64,000 bases of DNA, taken from Dyella flagellata. GTDB taxonomy: Bacteria > Pseudomonadota > Gammaproteobacteria > Xanthomonadales > Rhodanobacteraceae. The position numbers were made by a program, and so were the translations under genes. The stretch spans positions 89,159-153,158 of the forward strand of contig NZ_BSOA01000052.1 of assembly GCF_030160275.1 (NCBI RefSeq). The letters are read 5' to 3'. Numbering within the stretch: the first letter of the stretch is position 1; each line of letters starts with the position of its first letter. The notes under the pieces are model-generated. The model did no database searches and was not told the origin of the DNA. It saw nothing but the letters and a program-made list of their open reading frames with translations. Of the stretch, positions 9,023 through 18,329 are shown piece by piece.

Positions 9023-10009
9023 ATGCAGATCGGCCCTTACCGCATCGACCCGCCCGTGGTACTCGCCCCCATGGCCGGGGTCACCGACAAGCCCTTCCGC
9101 CTGCTGTGCAAACGGCTGGGTGCGGGCCTTGCCGTGTCCGAGATGACTACGGCCGATCCGCGTCTGTGGCAAACGCGCAAATCGCTCAAGCGTATGGACC
9201 ACGAGGGCGAGCCGGAACCGGTCAGCGTGCAGATCGCCGGCTACGACCCGGGCATGCTGGCGGAAGCGGCGCGCTTCAACGTGGCCAATGGCGCGCAAAT
9301 CATCGACATCAATATGGGCTGCCCCGCCAAGAAGGTTTGCAACGTGTGGTCGGGCTCGGCCCTGCTGCAGGACGAGCCGCTGGTGGCGCGCATCGTCAAA
9401 GCCGTGGTGGATGCGGTGGAAGTGCCGGTCTCGCTGAAAATCCGTACCGGCTGGGATCGCCAGCACAAGAACGCGCTCAACATTGCCCACATTGCGCAAG
9501 ATAACGGCATCGCCGCATTGTCCGTGCACGGTCGCACGCGTGCCGACAAATACGAAGGCGAAGCCGAATACGACACCATTGCTGCCGTGAAGGCCGCTGT
9601 GCGCATTCCAGTACTGGCCAACGGCGACATCACCACACCGCTGCAAGCCAGGCACGTGCTGGACGCCACCCGTGCCGACGCGGTGATGATCGGCCGCGGC
9701 GCACAAGGCCGACCCTGGGTGTTTCGCGAGATTGCCCATTACCTCGCCACCGGCCAAAGGCTGCCCGAACCGTCTCCAGCGGAGGTTTCCGCCATCTTGC
9801 TCGGCCACCTGGAGCATCTTTACGCGTTCTATGGCGAACACGCCGGTGTGCGCATCGCGCGCAAGCATCTTGGCTGGTATGCGAAAGACCGGCCCGAAAA
9901 CCAGGCGTTTCGCGACATAGTCAATCGCGCGGAAAATGCACGCGATCAGTGGCAGTTGACCTGCGAATATTTCCAGGCGCTGCAGGATAACTGGCGCATC
10001 GCTGCCTAA
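9023..10009 (+). CDS. dusB: tRNA-dihydrouridine synthase DusB
   Basis: 328 residues. TIM-barrel flavoenzyme signatures: VVLAPMAGVTDKPFR at the N-terminus, EMTTADP, NMGCPAKKVCN with the catalytic Cys, RTGWD, VHGRTR and ANGDITTP. The FMN phosphate-binding DAVMIGRGAQGRPWVFREI comes last. It reduces uridine to dihydrouridine in the tRNA D-loop using FMN and NADPH. The HGRTR and GRPWVF pattern and length indicate the DusB class. A TACAAT -10-like box lies at 9011-9016, just 6 nt before the ATG, so it may not be the one used. In many gammaproteobacteria dusB is followed by fis; here it is not. Confidence 0.95.
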   Translation: MQIGPYRIDPPVVLAPMAGVTDKPFRLLCKRLGAGLAVSEMTTADPRLWQTRKSLKRMDHEGEPEPVSVQIAGYDPGMLAEAARFNVANGAQIIDINMGCPAKKVCNVWSGSALLQDEPLVARIVKAVVDAVEVPVSLKIRTGWDRQHKNALNIAHIAQDNGIAALSVHGRTRADKYEGEAEYDTIAAVKAAVRIPVLANGDITTPLQARHVLDATRADAVMIGRGAQGRPWVFREIAHYLATGQRLPEPSPAEVSAILLGHLEHLYAFYGEHAGVRIARKHLGWYAKDRPENQAFRDIVNRAENARDQWQLTCEYFQALQDNWRIAA

Positions 10010-10078
10010 TACTCCGGTCGCAAGCCCTTGCGGCGTCCATGCAGGCATCATCGCCGGGTCGTTTCAGATCACCGCGCC

Positions 10079-11017
10079 ATGACCCATTCGCCCCGACCTC
10101 GCTGGCTGGCTTATGCAATTCGATGCACCGTTGTACTGAGCATTGCGTTCCTGCTCGGCGGCTGCGAAGGCACCCTGTTCGCCGGGCTGAACGCCACCAA
10201 TCGGCGCTCGGGGATCGAAACGCAGCACGGCGTCGTGTTCGATCCGGCGCATGGGTTGAAACTGGACATCTATCGCCCGGTCACAGCCGGCCACGTGCCG
10301 ATCGTGGTGTTCTTCTACGGCGGCAGCTGGGTGCACGGCGAGCGCAGCTGGTATCGCTTCGTGGGCACGGCGCTGGCCTCGCACGGCATCACGGTGGTAA
10401 TCCCCGATTACCGTAAGTATCCGCAGGTGAAAATGGACGGCTTCATGCAGGACGCAGCGCGCGCCGTGGCATGGACATACCGTCACGCCGAAACGCTGGG
10501 CGGCGCTCCGGACGATCTTTTCATCATGGGACACTCGGCCGGTGGGCAGATCGGCGCATTGCTCGCCACCGATGCTTCTTGGCTGGCGCCATATGACTTG
10601 CATCCGGACCAGCTGGCCGGCTTTATCGGCCTTGCCGGCTGCTACGACTTCATGCCGATTCCGGCAAACGAGCAAGACATGCTTGGCATGTTCGGCCGCG
10701 ATGCGGCATCGCAAGCCCGCGCACAGCCGGTGCGTTTCGTGCACGGAGCGGAGCCGTCAATGCTGTTGTTGCAGGGCAGCGCCGATCGCGAAGTCGATCC
10801 GGCCAATGCCCTGTCGCTGGCCCATGCGCTGGCGACGCATCAGGAGGACGTAACTTTGCGCATGTATCCAGGCACGGGGCACAATGCGCTGGTTTTTGCC
10901 TTGTCCCGGCCGTTCCGTGCCGATGCGCCCACGCTGGAGGATGTGCTGCATTTCATCCAGACACACCCGGCGGCGGCACGGGGACAACATCCTGCACTCC
11001 GCAGTGACGGGGAGTAA
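10079..11017 (+). CDS. Alpha/beta-hydrolase lipoprotein (esterase/lipase)
   Basis: 312 residues from ATG 10079. A lipoprotein signal ends in LLGGC (Cys29), so the protein is probably membrane-anchored in the periplasm. The alpha/beta-hydrolase fold shows the oxyanion-hole sequence VVFFYGGSWVHGER (HGGSW type), the nucleophile elbow GHSAGG (Ser about 153), Asp in GSADREVDP (about 235) and His in GTGHNAL (about 267). This is the BD-FAE/Aes-like carboxylesterase pattern. The natural ester is unknown. The frame extends to 10028 upstream, but this ATG gives the signal peptide. It may be co-transcribed with the methyltransferase 56 nt downstream. Confidence 0.85.
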   Translation: MTHSPRPRWLAYAIRCTVVLSIAFLLGGCEGTLFAGLNATNRRSGIETQHGVVFDPAHGLKLDIYRPVTAGHVPIVVFFYGGSWVHGERSWYRFVGTALASHGITVVIPDYRKYPQVKMDGFMQDAARAVAWTYRHAETLGGAPDDLFIMGHSAGGQIGALLATDASWLAPYDLHPDQLAGFIGLAGCYDFMPIPANEQDMLGMFGRDAASQARAQPVRFVHGAEPSMLLLQGSADREVDPANALSLAHALATHQEDVTLRMYPGTGHNALVFALSRPFRADAPTLEDVLHFIQTHPAAARGQHPALRSDGE

Positions 11018-11073
11018 CGTAGAAAAGGCGGCCTAAGCCGGTCCAACGCCCCTCCTTTGGCGGACGATTCGTC

Positions 11074-11904
11074 ATGAACAGCATCGCTACCGGTGACTTT
11101 CCCTACATTCATGGCTTTTCCGGCGATGAACAGCTGCGCCTGGTGCGGCAAGCGCGCATGTTCGAAAGCAGCTTGTTCCACCACATCGACTACGGCGATG
11201 CGACACGCCTGCTGGAAGTAGGCTGCGGCGTGGGGGCGCAGACGGAAATTCTGCTGCGGCGCTTTCCGGACCTGCACGTTACCGGTATCGACCTCTCGAC
11301 CGCGCAATTGGCGGCGGCGGAGCGCAATCTCTCCGCGAAGGCCTGGTGCGAATCGCGCTTTGCCCTGCGCCAGGCCGATGCCGCCGACTTGCCATTCGCC
11401 GATCGCAGCTTTGACGCGGCGTATCTGTGCTGGGTGCTCGAACACGTGCCCAGCCCGGCGCGCGTACTTAGCGAGGTGCGCCGCGTACTTGCGCCCGGCG
11501 CGGTGGCGTACATCACCGAAGTGCTCAATTCCTCGTTCTTTCTCGATCCCTATTCGCCCAACCTGCTGCGCTACTGGATGGCCTTCAACGACCACCAGTA
11601 CGACAGCGGCGGCGACCCGTTCATCGGCGCCAAGCTCGGCAACCTGCTGCTCGCCGGCGGCTATCGCGATGTACAAACCGAGGTGAAGAGCGTCCATCTG
11701 GACAACCGCCAGCCGGGGCGCCGCAAGCAGATGATCGAGTTCTGGGAAGAACTGCTGCTTTCGGCCGCAGAGCAGCTTATCGCCACCGGCAAGACCGATA
11801 CGACCACCGTGGAAGGCATGCGCAACGAAATGCAGGCGGTGCGCAATGATCCGAACGCCGTGTTTTTCTTCGCGTTCGTACAGGCAAGGGCTACGGTGTA
11901 TTGA
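11074..11904 (+). CDS. Class I SAM-dependent methyltransferase
   Basis: 276 residues. Rossmann-type SAM-binding motifs: motif I LLEVGCGVGAQTEILL (about residues 46-61), the motif II acidic end VTGIDLS, motif III ADAADLPFADRSFDAAYLCWVLEHV, and post-III RVLAPGAVAYITE. This is the Methyltransf_11/25 group acting on small molecules or lipids; the acceptor cannot be deduced. It lies 235 nt upstream of metK, the SAM synthase, which may be coincidental. No signal or membrane segment is seen. Confidence 0.83.
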   Translation: MNSIATGDFPYIHGFSGDEQLRLVRQARMFESSLFHHIDYGDATRLLEVGCGVGAQTEILLRRFPDLHVTGIDLSTAQLAAAERNLSAKAWCESRFALRQADAADLPFADRSFDAAYLCWVLEHVPSPARVLSEVRRVLAPGAVAYITEVLNSSFFLDPYSPNLLRYWMAFNDHQYDSGGDPFIGAKLGNLLLAGGYRDVQTEVKSVHLDNRQPGRRKQMIEFWEELLLSAAEQLIATGKTDTTTVEGMRNEMQAVRNDPNAVFFFAFVQARATVY

Positions 11905-12085
11905 GCGGCGATCCCTCCCGACACCGCCAATTGCCCCCTTCCGAGCGTCGATCCACGCCCTCTCCTTACCCCGGGGAGGGCTCGGTTCCGCGCTCGCCCC
12001 GTCCCGGCGCAACACGCCTGAATCCCGCCCTCACCCGTCATACGGATATGCCAGACTGGGCAGTGAAACCCGGGGTTAGTGCGTG

Positions 12086-12091
12086 TATGAT
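12086..12091 (+). promoter_or_regulatory. Possible -10 box of metK
   Basis: TATGAT 49 nt upstream of the metK GTG codon, with only a weak -35 (GTGAAA at 12063-12068, 17-bp spacing). The 11905-12139 leader region shows no SAM-riboswitch consensus that I recognise. Confidence 0.35.
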
Positions 12092-12139
12092 GCGCAATTC
12101 CCCTTTCCATCTCTTTATCCGTAAAGAAGGATATAAGCC

Positions 12140-13342
12140 GTGACGAGCAACTACCTCTTCACCTCCGAATCGGTCTCCGAAGGCCATCCGGACAAAGTCG
12201 CCGACCAGATTTCCGACGCCGTACTGGACGCTATCCTGGCCCAGGACCAGCGTGCCCGCGTGGCCTGCGAGACCATGGTGAAGACGGGCGTGGCCATCGT
12301 TGCCGGCGAAGTCACCACCAGCGCCTGGATCGACCTGGAAGCGCTGACCCGCAAGGTGATCGTGGACATCGGCTACAACTCCAGCGACGTCGGCTTCGAC
12401 GGCGAGACCTGCGGCGTGCTGAACCTGATCGGCAAGCAGTCGCCCGACATCAACCAGGGCGTGGACCGCAAGAAGCCCGAAGAACAGGGCGCCGGCGACC
12501 AGGGCCTGATGTTTGGCTACGCTACCAATGAAACCAAGGATTTCATGCCGGCGGCGATCTACTACTCGCACCGCCTGGTGGAACAGCAGGCCAAGGTCCG
12601 CAAGAAGAAGAATTCCCCGCTGCCGTGGCTGCGCCCGGATGCCAAGAGCCAGGTGACCCTGCGTTATGAAAACGGCGTGGCCACCGCGATCGACGCCGTG
12701 GTGCTGTCCACCCAGCACGATCCGAACGTGAAGCAGAAGGACCTGGTCGAAGCGGTGCGCGAGCACATCTTGAAGCCGGTACTGCCGGCCAAGCTGCTGC
12801 ACAAGAACACCAAGTTCCACATCAACCCGACCGGCAAGTTCGTGATCGGCGGCCCGGTGGGCGACTGCGGCCTGACCGGCCGCAAGATCATCGTCGACAC
12901 CTACGGCGGCTGGGCCCGTCATGGCGGCGGCGCGTTCTCGGGCAAGGACCCGTCGAAGGTGGACCGTTCAGCCGCCTACGCCGCGCGCTACGTGGCCAAG
13001 AACGTCGTGGCCGCCGGCATCGCCGACCGCTGCGAAGTGCAGGTGAGCTACGCCATCGGCGTGGCCGAACCCACCTCGATCTCGGTCACCACCTTCGGCA
13101 CCGGCAAGATCGCCGACGAGAAGATCGAAAAGCTGATCCGCAAGCACTTCGACCTGCGCCCGTACGGCATCATCAAGATGCTCGACCTGATTCATCCGAT
13201 GTACCAGGCGACCGCCAGCTACGGCCACTTCGGCCGCGCGCCGTACGAGCTGAAGGACGCCAACGGCAACACCTTCACGGCGTTCTCCTGGGAGAAGACC
13301 GACAAGGCCGACGAGCTGCGCGCGGACGCCAAGCTCAAGTAA
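12140..13342 (+). CDS. metK: S-adenosylmethionine synthase
   Basis: 400 residues. MetK signatures are intact: [23 protein letters not shown] at the N-terminus, [16 protein letters not shown] (ATP/methionine-binding), and [25 protein letters not shown] near the middle of the C-terminal half. The enzyme makes SAM from ATP and methionine in the cytoplasm. It starts with GTG at 12140 behind an AAGAAGGA ribosome-binding sequence. An insert-like stretch [18 protein letters not shown] is typical of the proteobacterial branch. A strong terminator follows, so metK appears monocistronic. Confidence 0.98.
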   Translation: MTSNYLFTSESVSEGHPDKVADQISDAVLDAILAQDQRARVACETMVKTGVAIVAGEVTTSAWIDLEALTRKVIVDIGYNSSDVGFDGETCGVLNLIGKQSPDINQGVDRKKPEEQGAGDQGLMFGYATNETKDFMPAAIYYSHRLVEQQAKVRKKKNSPLPWLRPDAKSQVTLRYENGVATAIDAVVLSTQHDPNVKQKDLVEAVREHILKPVLPAKLLHKNTKFHINPTGKFVIGGPVGDCGLTGRKIIVDTYGGWARHGGGAFSGKDPSKVDRSAAYAARYVAKNVVAAGIADRCEVQVSYAIGVAEPTSISVTTFGTGKIADEKIEKLIRKHFDLRPYGIIKMLDLIHPMYQATASYGHFGRAPYELKDANGNTFTAFSWEKTDKADELRADAKLK

Positions 13343-13370
13343 GCGCCAAGTTCCAGCCTTGCATTCGAAA

Positions 13371-13400
13371 ACGGGCCGCGATGCGGCCCGCTTTCTTTTT
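13371..13400 (+). terminator. Rho-independent terminator of metK
   Basis: GGGCCGC-GAT-GCGGCCC stem-loop followed by GCTTTCTTTTT, about 30 nt after the metK stop codon. Confidence 0.92.
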
Positions 13401-13639
13401 GTGACGCAGGCGATAACACACTACCGCATGCCCTGAGGGGAAGACATCACCCGTACGCTGCGGCAATCTTGCTTTTAGGTGTAGGCATGTTGTTCCGACC
13501 ATACCCGAGAACGACGCCTCCATCGGCTTCATCAGCCACGGGCGTGATGACCAGGCGGGGCTATCGGATGGATTACCTGCAAATATGGCAGCGACAGCCC
13601 GGGGCCCTGGAACGACCGCGCAAAGAAATCGTAAAACCT
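13401..13639. other. Intergenic region metK-fic
   Basis: About 240 bp between the metK terminator and the end of the Fic gene. A short open frame with a non-ATG start crosses it but has no recognisable features. I see no gene, repeat or RNA here. Confidence 0.4.
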
Positions 13640-14794
13640 CTAATTTTTCAGTAGATCGATGTAACCCTTGTAGCTGAACTCCTGGCCACGTTTCTTGCCC
13701 GTCGTTTCCACCAGGATGCCCGCCTGTTCCAGCAGCTTCACAGCAGCAGCGGCGGTCGGATAGGTCACTTCAAGTGCCCTCGCTGCGCGATCCATGGTCA
13801 GCCGTGGCATCGTCGGCAAGCTCTCAAAAAGACGAATCGACTGAACCGTACCGCCCTCGGCAAGCATAACTTTCTTACGATCTTCGGCAATGAGCGTCGC
13901 AATATTGATGATGTTCGCCAGCGCGTTTTCAGACGCTTGAGTGGTGCATTCCAGAAAAAACGCCACCCAGCCTTCCCAATCACCATTGGCGCGAATGTTC
14001 GACAGGTGACGGTAATATTCGGCTTGATGCGCCTTGAGCTGGCCAGACACATACAACAAGGGTTGCGGCAGGATCTTCCAGTCTTCCAACAAAGCGGCGA
14101 TAAGCAGACGACCGATACGCCCGTTACCATCCAGAAACGGATGAATCGTCTCGAATTGCGCGTGAATCAGCGCGATACGGACCAAAGGCGGCAAGTCCGC
14201 CGAACCCTCGTACTTGCGATGGATATAGTTTTCCAATTCACCTAGTAAACGCGGTACTTCCTGGTGCGGCGGGGGAATATGAACCGCGTTGCCGGGCCGG
14301 GTGCCCCCAATCCAATTTTGTGAAGTGCGCACCTCCCCCGGCTGCTTTGTGTTGCCGCGGACACTTTGCATCAAAATCCTGTGTGCATTGCATAGCAAAC
14401 GAGTGGAAATGGGCAACCCATTCCCGCTGGTCAGTTCGCCGCGCACATATTCGAACGCCCGAAGGTAATTCGTGACGTCGCCGACGTCGCTCGAATGCGC
14501 GACCTGTATGCCGGCTTCCTCGTCGAGCAGATCCGTCAGCGTCGCCTGTGTGCCTTCTATTTGCGAGGTTAGCAGTGCTTCCTTACGAATGGCGCTGTAG
14601 ATGAGCCATTCGCCGGATGCCACCAGGCCGGTCATGGCCTTCAAGCGTCCAAGCGACTGCTCGGCCGCTGCGTTGCCTTGATAGCTAGCCGGATGAAGTT
14701 TTGGGTCTGTTGGGGGAAGGCTGAAAGGCAAAAACGCTTCGACGTTTTCGCCCCCAACAATCGAAGTGACGTACTTACCTGTAGCCCGATCCAT
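13640..14794 (-). CDS. Fic family protein (AMP-transferase type, with N-terminal inhibitory motif)
   Basis: 384 residues. An N-terminal Fic_N-type region contains SQIEGTQ (about residues 77-83), matching the autoinhibitory motif (S/T)xxxE(G/N), whose Glu blocks ATP binding. The catalytic Fic core HPFLDGNGRIGR (about residues 217-228) is the full HxFx(D/E)GNGRxxR motif. The C-terminal 60 residues look like a winged helix (LTMDRAARALEVTYPTAAAAVKLLEQAGIL), common in single-protein Fic/DOC regulators. This is a class II (cis-inhibited) Fic protein that would AMPylate a protein target; the target is unknown. GC content is lower than its neighbours and palindromes lie upstream, suggesting transfer and autoregulation. 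Confidence 0.93.
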   Translation of the reverse strand: MDRATGKYVTSIVGGENVEAFLPFSLPPTDPKLHPASYQGNAAAEQSLGRLKAMTGLVASGEWLIYSAIRKEALLTSQIEGTQATLTDLLDEEAGIQVAHSSDVGDVTNYLRAFEYVRGELTSGNGLPISTRLLCNAHRILMQSVRGNTKQPGEVRTSQNWIGGTRPGNAVHIPPPHQEVPRLLGELENYIHRKYEGSADLPPLVRIALIHAQFETIHPFLDGNGRIGRLLIAALLEDWKILPQPLLYVSGQLKAHQAEYYRHLSNIRANGDWEGWVAFFLECTTQASENALANIINIATLIAEDRKKVMLAEGGTVQSIRLFESLPTMPRLTMDRAARALEVTYPTAAAAVKLLEQAGILVETTGKKRGQEFSYKGYIDLLKN

Positions 14795-14814
14795 AGATGC
14801 TTTGCCGTGACTTA

Positions 14815-14898
14815 TTCAAGGTCCCTTGAATTACCCAAAGCTTAAATAAAAGGTCTTTGAACAATCCAAGACGCTATTAAAAACACCTTTAATAGCGT
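14815..14898. promoter_or_regulatory. Palindrome cluster upstream of fic (candidate operators)
   Basis: AT-rich leader of the Fic gene. It holds a 7-bp-arm palindrome TTCAAGGTCCCTTGAA at 14815-14830. A related imperfect copy AAGGTC.TTTGAAC..TCCAAG begins near 14850. A perfect 11-bp inverted repeat, ACGCTATTAAA/TTTAATAGCGT with a 6-nt loop, lies at 14871-14898. The spacing suits binding of an autoregulator such as the winged-helix tail of Fic. This is inferred. Confidence 0.5.
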
Positions 14899-14988
14899 AG
14901 CAGGATATCGCACCGCAAATTGAAGCGATCAGATGAGGAGATTCAGTAGTCCGCACCCCACGTCGGACAATTCGCTAAGTACTACGGC

Positions 14989-16080
14989 TCAGCCGCCTTT
15001 ATCGCCCGAGGAAGCCAACACCACCTTCTTGGCCTTGTGACGATGCGCCAGCCGGGTGGTGGACTTGCCGTGGGACTTGGCCACGCGCGGGCAAGTCTTG
15101 CCCCGGTGCCGTGTGCAGCCATGCGAAGCGCGACGATGCGCCGGCGCCGTTTCATCCGCTTCGGCCGTATCGATCGGCGACAACGCCGCCAGTACGCGGC
15201 GGGTGGTGCTGGGCACGCCGGCCCGGGCGACCAGCACTTCAGGCGTGGGCTGGTTGTCGAAACCATCGTCCAGCAGGCGGGCCATCAGGTTGTCGCGGGC
15301 AGAGGCGCTGCGGCCGCCGAGCACCACGGCAAACAGGCGACGCCCATCATGTACTGCGGTGGAGGCCAGGTTGAAACCGGACGCATCGGTGAAACCGGTC
15401 TTCAGGCCATCCATGCCTGGATAGCGGTCCATCAGGTTGTTGTGGCCACGAATCAGTTGGCCGCGGAACACGAATTCCTTGGTCGCGAAATAATGCGTGT
15501 ACTGCGGAAAGTCGCGATACAGTGCCATGGCGAGCTTGGCCATGTCGCGCGCGGTGGAAGTGTTGTTCGGGTCCGGCAGGCCGTTGGCGTTGGCGAAATG
15601 GGTGGATGTCATGCCGAGCAGCACTGCCTGGGCCGTCATCATGTCGGCGAAGTGGCCCTCGTTGCCGCCCAGGCTCTCGGCCACCACAGTCGCCGCGTCA
15701 TTGGCCGACCTGGTCACCATGCCGAGGATGCAGTCGTTGACCGAGATGGTCTGGCCGGAGCGCAATCCCAGCTTGGTCGGCGCACGCGAGGCGGCCCAGC
15801 TGGACACCGGCAGATCCTGATCCACCTTCAGCTTGCCGCTCTGCAGCGCCTGGAAGGTGAGGTACAAGGTCATCATCTTGGTAAGCGAGGCCGGGTAGTT
15901 CTGCTCGTCCGCGTTGACCGCGCTGAGCACTTCGCCGGTGGCCGGATCGATCACAATGGCGGCATAGCCCGCGTGGGCCACCCCGGCGTAACCGGCAAGC
16001 GCCAACAACAGCATCGCCGCGACCAGGCTCCACAGCCGGTTGAGCAACAGCATTGGCTGGATGGATTGGATGTTTGCCAC
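14989..16080 (-). CDS. D-alanyl-D-alanine carboxypeptidase (PBP5/PBP7-type, serine peptidase S11)
   Basis: 363 residues. The signal peptide ends near AGVAHA (about residue 37), so the enzyme is periplasmic. The three penicillin-binding motifs are present: SLTK (residues 65-68), SAN (about 125-127) and KTG (about 227-229). It trims or cleaves the D-Ala-D-Ala end of peptidoglycan stem peptides. The C-terminal 60 residues are a basic His/Lys/Arg-rich tail instead of the usual PBP5 C-terminal domain and amphipathic anchor; it could bind the wall or DNA-like polyanions. The GTG at 16080 is preferred because GAAGGG lies 5 nt upstream, while the internal ATG at 16053 has no such site. Confidence 0.9.
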   Translation of the reverse strand: MANIQSIQPMLLLNRLWSLVAAMLLLALAGYAGVAHAGYAAIVIDPATGEVLSAVNADEQNYPASLTKMMTLYLTFQALQSGKLKVDQDLPVSSWAASRAPTKLGLRSGQTISVNDCILGMVTRSANDAATVVAESLGGNEGHFADMMTAQAVLLGMTSTHFANANGLPDPNNTSTARDMAKLAMALYRDFPQYTHYFATKEFVFRGQLIRGHNNLMDRYPGMDGLKTGFTDASGFNLASTAVHDGRRLFAVVLGGRSASARDNLMARLLDDGFDNQPTPEVLVARAGVPSTTRRVLAALSPIDTAEADETAPAHRRASHGCTRHRGKTCPRVAKSHGKSTTRLAHRHKAKKVVLASSGDKGG

Positions 16081-16346
16081 GGCCCTTCACTCCCAAACCG
16101 CGGTATTGCCCCCGCGTCGCGCAACCTTAATGCATGACGACCGCAAATTCCAGAGGAAAAGCTTTAATCAGCCATGCTAAGTACATGTTTTTATAAATTT
16201 TACCGGCCCCAGAAGCGTAAAATTTCGTTATGCCCCGGTGACGGTCGCCTAAAGTCCAGATCGGCAGTTGGCGACATTTTCTTTAAGCGAAGCTTTCGCC
16301 GACTCCCGACAGAGGAATGCAAAGAACGAGCCAGTACAATAGCGGC

Positions 16347-18227
16347 ATGTCCCTGATCCAGCTTCAGCGCCTCGACTTCAGTGTCGGCGGCCCTCTTCTG
16401 CTCGAACACGTCGATCTGTCGATCGATGCCGGCGAGCGCGTGTGCATCGTCGGTCGCAACGGCGAAGGCAAATCCACCCTCATGAAACTGATCGCCGGCG
16501 AGTTGCAGCCCGACGACGGTGAAGTGCGCTTGCAAAGCGGCGTAGTTGTCGCCCGCATGGCGCAAGAGGTGCCGCAGGCGACGGCTGGCAGCGTCTTCGA
16601 CGTGGTAGCCGAAGGCCTGGGCGATCTGGGCCGGCTGCTCGCGCGCTATCACCATCTGCTTGCCGAAGGCGACCTGGATGCGCTGGGAGAGGTGCAGGAC
16701 CAGATCGAAGCGCGGCATGGCTGGGATCTGGATCGCCGCGTCAGCGACGTACTGACCAAGCTGGAGCTTCCCGCCGATACCGATTTTGCCGCGCTGTCCG
16801 GCGGCATGAAGCGCCGCGTGCTGCTGGCGCAGGCGCTGGTGCGCAAACCGGATGTGCTGCTGCTGGACGAACCGACCAACCACCTGGACATCGAAGCGAT
16901 CGGCTGGCTGGAAGGCTTCCTCAAGCAGTTCGAAGGCAGCATCGTATTCATTACGCACGATCGCAGCTTTCTGCGCGCACTGGCCACCCGCATCGTGGAG
17001 ATCGATCGCGGTCAACTCACCAGTTGGCCGGGCAACTACGACAACTATCTGCGCCGCCGCGAAGAACGCCTGCACGCCGAAGCGCAAGCCAATGCGCTGT
17101 TCGACAAAAAGCTGGCGCAGGAAGAAGTGTGGATTCGCCAGGGCATCAAAGCACGCCGTACGCGAAATGAAGGCCGTGTACGCGCCTTGAAAGCCATGCG
17201 GCGCGAGCGCTCCGAACGCCGCGAACTGGGCGGCAACGCGAAGATGGCATTGGCCAATGCACAGGCTTCCGGCAAGAAGGTCATCGAGCTTGATCACGTC
17301 CATCAGGCGTATGCCGGGCGCGTTCTGATCGACGACCTCAGCACCGCGATCATGCGCGGCGATCGCGTCGGCATCATCGGCCCGAACGGCGCCGGCAAGA
17401 GTACCTTGTTGAAGATATTGCTCGGCGAACTCAAGCCCCTGCGCGGCGAAGCGAGCCTGGGCACCGGTCTGCAGATCGCCTATTTCGACCAGCACCGCGC
17501 CCAGCTCAACGATGCCCTGAACGCGCTGGACAATGTGGCAGAAGGCCGTGAATACATCGAACTCAACGGCCAGCGCAAACACATCATCGGCTATCTGCAG
17601 GATTTCCTGTTCTCGCCCGAACGTGCCCGCGCGCCGATCACGCGTCTCTCCGGCGGCGAACGCAATCGGCTGCTGCTGGCCAAGCTGTTCGCCCAACCAT
17701 CCAACCTGCTGGTGATGGACGAACCCACCAACGACCTTGACGTCGAAACGCTGGAACTGCTGGAAGAGCTGCTCACCGAATACAAAGGCACCCTGCTGCT
17801 GGTGTCGCACGATCGCGAATTCCTCGACAACGTGGTATCCAGCACGCTGGTGCTGGAGGGCGAAGGTCAGGTGGGCGAGTACGTGGGTGGCTATAGCGAT
17901 TGGTTGCGGCAGAAGCCGCTGAATCGTCCATCCGCCGAAATGTCGGCCGCTGCGGCCAAGCCAGCAAAATCCGATGTAACGCCGGTCGCGCCGAACAGCG
18001 AAAAGTCCAAACGCAAACTCAGCTTCAAGGATGCGCGCGAACTGGAACAGTTGCCTGCACGCATCGAACAGTTGGAAACCGAAATCGCCAAGCGCGCCGA
18101 AGCCATGAACGATCCCTCGTTCTTCCAGCAGGACAACGCGGCAATTCAGAATGCGAACGAAGCGCTGGCCAAAGCGCAGGCCGAGCTGGACTTGGCATAT
18201 TCGCGGTGGGCAGAACTGGAAGGTTAA
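16347..18227 (+). CDS. uup: ABC-F family ATPase Uup
   Basis: 626 residues, close to the E. coli Uup length. Two ATP-binding cassettes in tandem: Walker A GRNGEGKST (residues 36-44) and GPNGAGKST (about 347), signatures LSGGMKRRVLLAQAL and LSGGERNRLLLAKLF, and Walker B LLLDEPTNHLD and LVMDEPTNDLD. The C-terminal roughly 80 residues are Lys/Glu-rich coiled coil, the Uup DNA-binding domain. It is a cytoplasmic ABC-F protein with no transmembrane part, acting on ribosomes and limiting tandem-repeat excision. The open frame extends to 16317, but ATG 16347 (MSLIQLQRLDFSVGG) matches family starts. Confidence 0.95.
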   Translation: MSLIQLQRLDFSVGGPLLLEHVDLSIDAGERVCIVGRNGEGKSTLMKLIAGELQPDDGEVRLQSGVVVARMAQEVPQATAGSVFDVVAEGLGDLGRLLARYHHLLAEGDLDALGEVQDQIEARHGWDLDRRVSDVLTKLELPADTDFAALSGGMKRRVLLAQALVRKPDVLLLDEPTNHLDIEAIGWLEGFLKQFEGSIVFITHDRSFLRALATRIVEIDRGQLTSWPGNYDNYLRRREERLHAEAQANALFDKKLAQEEVWIRQGIKARRTRNEGRVRALKAMRRERSERRELGGNAKMALANAQASGKKVIELDHVHQAYAGRVLIDDLSTAIMRGDRVGIIGPNGAGKSTLLKILLGELKPLRGEASLGTGLQIAYFDQHRAQLNDALNALDNVAEGREYIELNGQRKHIIGYLQDFLFSPERARAPITRLSGGERNRLLLAKLFAQPSNLLVMDEPTNDLDVETLELLEELLTEYKGTLLLVSHDREFLDNVVSSTLVLEGEGQVGEYVGGYSDWLRQKPLNRPSAEMSAAAAKPAKSDVTPVAPNSEKSKRKLSFKDARELEQLPARIEQLETEIAKRAEAMNDPSFFQQDNAAIQNANEALAKAQAELDLAYSRWAELEG

Positions 18228-18243
18228 TCCAGTAACGCTTCAA

Positions 18244-18309
18244 GTAGGCTGGGATGACAATCCCAGCTTGCCCGCGTCATGCTGGTGCTGGGATTCCATC
18301 CCAGCCTAC
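18244..18309. repeat. GTAGGCTGGGAT inverted repeat, copy 2
   Basis: GTAGGCTGGGATGACAATCC... paired with a slightly degenerate arm ending ATCCCAGCCTAC. It lies between the convergent ends of uup and the histidine kinase gene. Confidence 0.88.
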
Positions 18310-18329
18310 GCGTGCCGAACACCGTCATG

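Noticed and set aside
11905..12139. A SAM riboswitch in the metK leader
   Set aside because: I looked for SAM-I, SAM-II and SAM/SAH-type conserved blocks and found none; the CCCTCTCC..GGGGAGGG pairing alone is not evidence.
13469..13654. A 61-codon frame between metK and fic
   Set aside because: Non-ATG start, no RBS, runs into the fic 3' end, no recognisable features.
16200..17810. A 536-codon minus-strand open frame opposite uup
   Set aside because: Shadow of the Uup coding sequence with low-complexity composition.
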